This document shows positions 6,240-7,307 of a DNA stretch of 7,307 nucleotides, in pieces. Position 1 is the stretch's first letter, and the number at the start of each line of letters is the position of its first letter. This stretch comes from JBLIAZ01 sp047632015 (lineage in GTDB: Bacteria > Bacteroidota > Bacteroidia > Flavobacteriales_C > GCA-002722245): the NCBI GenBank assembly GCA_047632015.1, contig JBLIBC010000132.1:1-7307 (forward strand), written 5' to 3'. Made by a program: the position numbers and the translations under genes. Under the pieces are notes generated by a model that saw only the letters and a program-made list of their open reading frames with translations, had not been told where the DNA came from and searched no databases.

Positions 6240-7307
6240 TTACTCGTTAGATTGTAATTGTTCTGCTCTTAACTTAGCTATTTTGTTATAAAAATCTTGA
6301 GCTGTAGCCAAGTAGCTAACAGCAAATTCTTTTGATGGGTTATTCGAATTCATTTCATAAACCAAATCATTAAATGAACCTTCCATTTCTATTTTACCAG
6401 TACTTACTGCATGCTCGTCAAACAAGTTAACAATACCAGACAGTGTATTTGTTGTCACTCCTAGTGATGTTAAAGAAGCTTTCGCCGCATTTACCATTGC
6501 ACTGTAAGCGTGATAAATTGCATCAGAATACAATTCCTTTTCTTGCGCTTCACTTGACAAAAGTAATTTTTCTTCCACATCAATAAAAAGGGTAGCTACT
6601 AAATCAATTAAAGCACCAGCACATTCACCTACTCCAATTTGCTTAATGAATGACTCATCATGTCCCCAATCGATAAAATCAGACGCTTCAATCGTATCTA
6701 AATTCGCCAAAGGTTTTAGTAAATTATAGAAATACATTTTTTCCTGACGTCTGTAATATGCGTTGAAGTATTCGCCTTCAGTCGCTTTTTCATTGTAGTC
6801 ATTTAGCAAATACCGAAGAGCATCTTTCACCCTTTTACTAGGTAACTTTATAATTTTATCAGACACCAAACCTAACCCATCACCTGTTGAACCACCTCCC
6901 AACAACACTTGTAGTGCCGGCATGATGTTTCCGTCTTTCTTCAAGGTTGATCCGTGGAATCCAATTGCAGCAATAGAATGTTGACCACAAGAATTCATAC
7001 ATCCACTGATTTTGATTTTTATATCATTGTTGTGAATCAATTCTGGGTATTCCGCTTCAATCAACTCTTCAATCACCACAGCAGTATTTACACTGTCCGA
7101 AATTCCTAAGTTACAAGTGTCCGTTCCGGGACAAGCTGTAACATCAGCCACAGAATCAAAACCAGCCTTCACCATTCCCCACTCTTTCAATTGAGTGTAC
7201 ACATATGGTAATGATTCAGGTTGAACAAACCGCAGCATTAATCCTTGGTTAATACTTATTCTTATATCGTCCGCAGCATAACCTTTTACTAAAGCAGCTA
7301 ATTTCCT
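6240..7307 (-). CDS. Siroheme-4Fe4S sulfite/nitrite reductase with C-terminal HEPN-like domain (5' partial)
   Basis: The frame is open to the window edge, so the N-terminal part of the protein is missing and 355 residues are seen. An internal ATG at 7238 is not the start, because conserved sequence (DDIRISINQGLMLRFV) spans it. The cluster and siroheme ligands are TACPGTDTC (C59, C65; C-x5-C) and SGCMNSCGQ (C103, C107; C-x3-C), the signature of the NirA/sulfite reductase family. GCMNSCGQ resembles ferredoxin-type nitrite reductases, whereas the cysH and siroheme context favours sulfite-to-sulfide reduction. The reductase part ends near residue 175. A helical extension, about 233-348 (roughly 6610-6260), follows, with a pattern like HEPN domains (AIYHAYSAMVNAAKASL). 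It lacks the RxxxxH ribonuclease motif, so a toxin role is unlikely. I recall Bacteroidota homologues of this architecture annotated only as HEPN proteins. It is the first operon gene visible and abuts cobA. Confidence 0.88.
   Translation of the reverse strand, partial: RKLAALVKGYAADDIRISINQGLMLRFVQPESLPYVYTQLKEWGMVKAGFDSVADVTACPGTDTCNLGISDSVNTAVVIEELIEAEYPELIHNNDIKIKISGCMNSCGQHSIAAIGFHGSTLKKDGNIMPALQVLLGGGSTGDGLGLVSDKIIKLPSKRVKDALRYLLNDYNEKATEGEYFNAYYRRQEKMYFYNLLKPLANLDTIEASDFIDWGHDESFIKQIGVGECAGALIDLVATLFIDVEEKLLLSSEAQEKELYSDAIYHAYSAMVNAAKASLTSLGVTTNTLSGIVNLFDEHAVSTGKIEMEGSFNDLVYEMNSNNPSKEFAVSYLATAQDFYNKIAKLRAEQLQSNE

Noticed and set aside
6260..6610. HEPN-like domain as a toxin of a toxin-antitoxin or defence system
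   Set aside because: It is fused in frame to a metabolic reductase, lacks the RxxxxH RNase motif, and has no MNT-type nucleotidyltransferase partner nearby.
1..7307. Mobile element, phage, CRISPR or genomic-island signals
   Set aside because: No transposase, integrase, tRNA, spaced repeats or terminal repeats were seen, and the genes look like one consistent Bacteroidota background.

Overview
The window reads as a chromosomal segment of a Bacteroidota bacterium, most likely in or near the Flavobacteriia. Four things point there: AT-rich DNA, a peptidase ending in a type IX secretion (T9SS) sorting tail, TAnnTTTG-type -7 promoter boxes, and a siroheme sulfite/nitrite reductase carrying a C-terminal HEPN-like extension, an architecture I recall from this phylum. 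Assignment to family or genus is not possible from the sequence alone.

Layout. At the left edge is the 3' part of a secreted M1-family zinc aminopeptidase (plus strand, 5' end cut off). It converges, with a 9-bp gap, on a BrxA/BrxB-type bacilliredoxin gene (minus strand). A terminator-shaped hairpin that would suit the bacilliredoxin transcript lies inside the end of the peptidase gene. A 143-bp divergent region, with a -7-like box for each direction and a nested inverted repeat between them, leads into a two-gene plus-strand unit: a DegT/DnrJ/EryC1/StrS sugar aminotransferase and, 5 bp later, a short PglC-like phosphoglycosyl transferase. Together these look like part of a pathway that makes an amino sugar and loads it onto a polyprenyl phosphate. 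Next comes a small exported protein of unknown function, probably an outer-membrane beta-barrel.

From 4178 to the right edge, everything is on the minus strand and forms an assimilatory sulfur operon. In transcription order it holds the siroheme-4Fe4S sulfite (or nitrite) reductase with HEPN-like C-terminus (5' end beyond the window), uroporphyrinogen-III C-methyltransferase, precorrin-2 dehydrogenase/ferrochelatase, and a 4Fe-4S-type adenylyl-sulfate reductase (CysH). CysH would reduce APS to sulfite and the reductase would take sulfite to sulfide. The two middle enzymes make the siroheme that the reductase needs. The genes are spaced 0, 9 and 31 bp apart. The 31-bp gap contains half of a perfect 13-bp tandem duplication that appears to have moved the stop codon of the upstream gene.

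I found no mobile element, CRISPR array, tRNA, rRNA or evident defence system, and no stretch over 300 bp lacks a gene. The most interesting items are local: the tandem duplication, the embedded hairpin, the reductase-HEPN fusion and the isolated aminotransferase/transferase pair. I did not find a convincing wholly new system.
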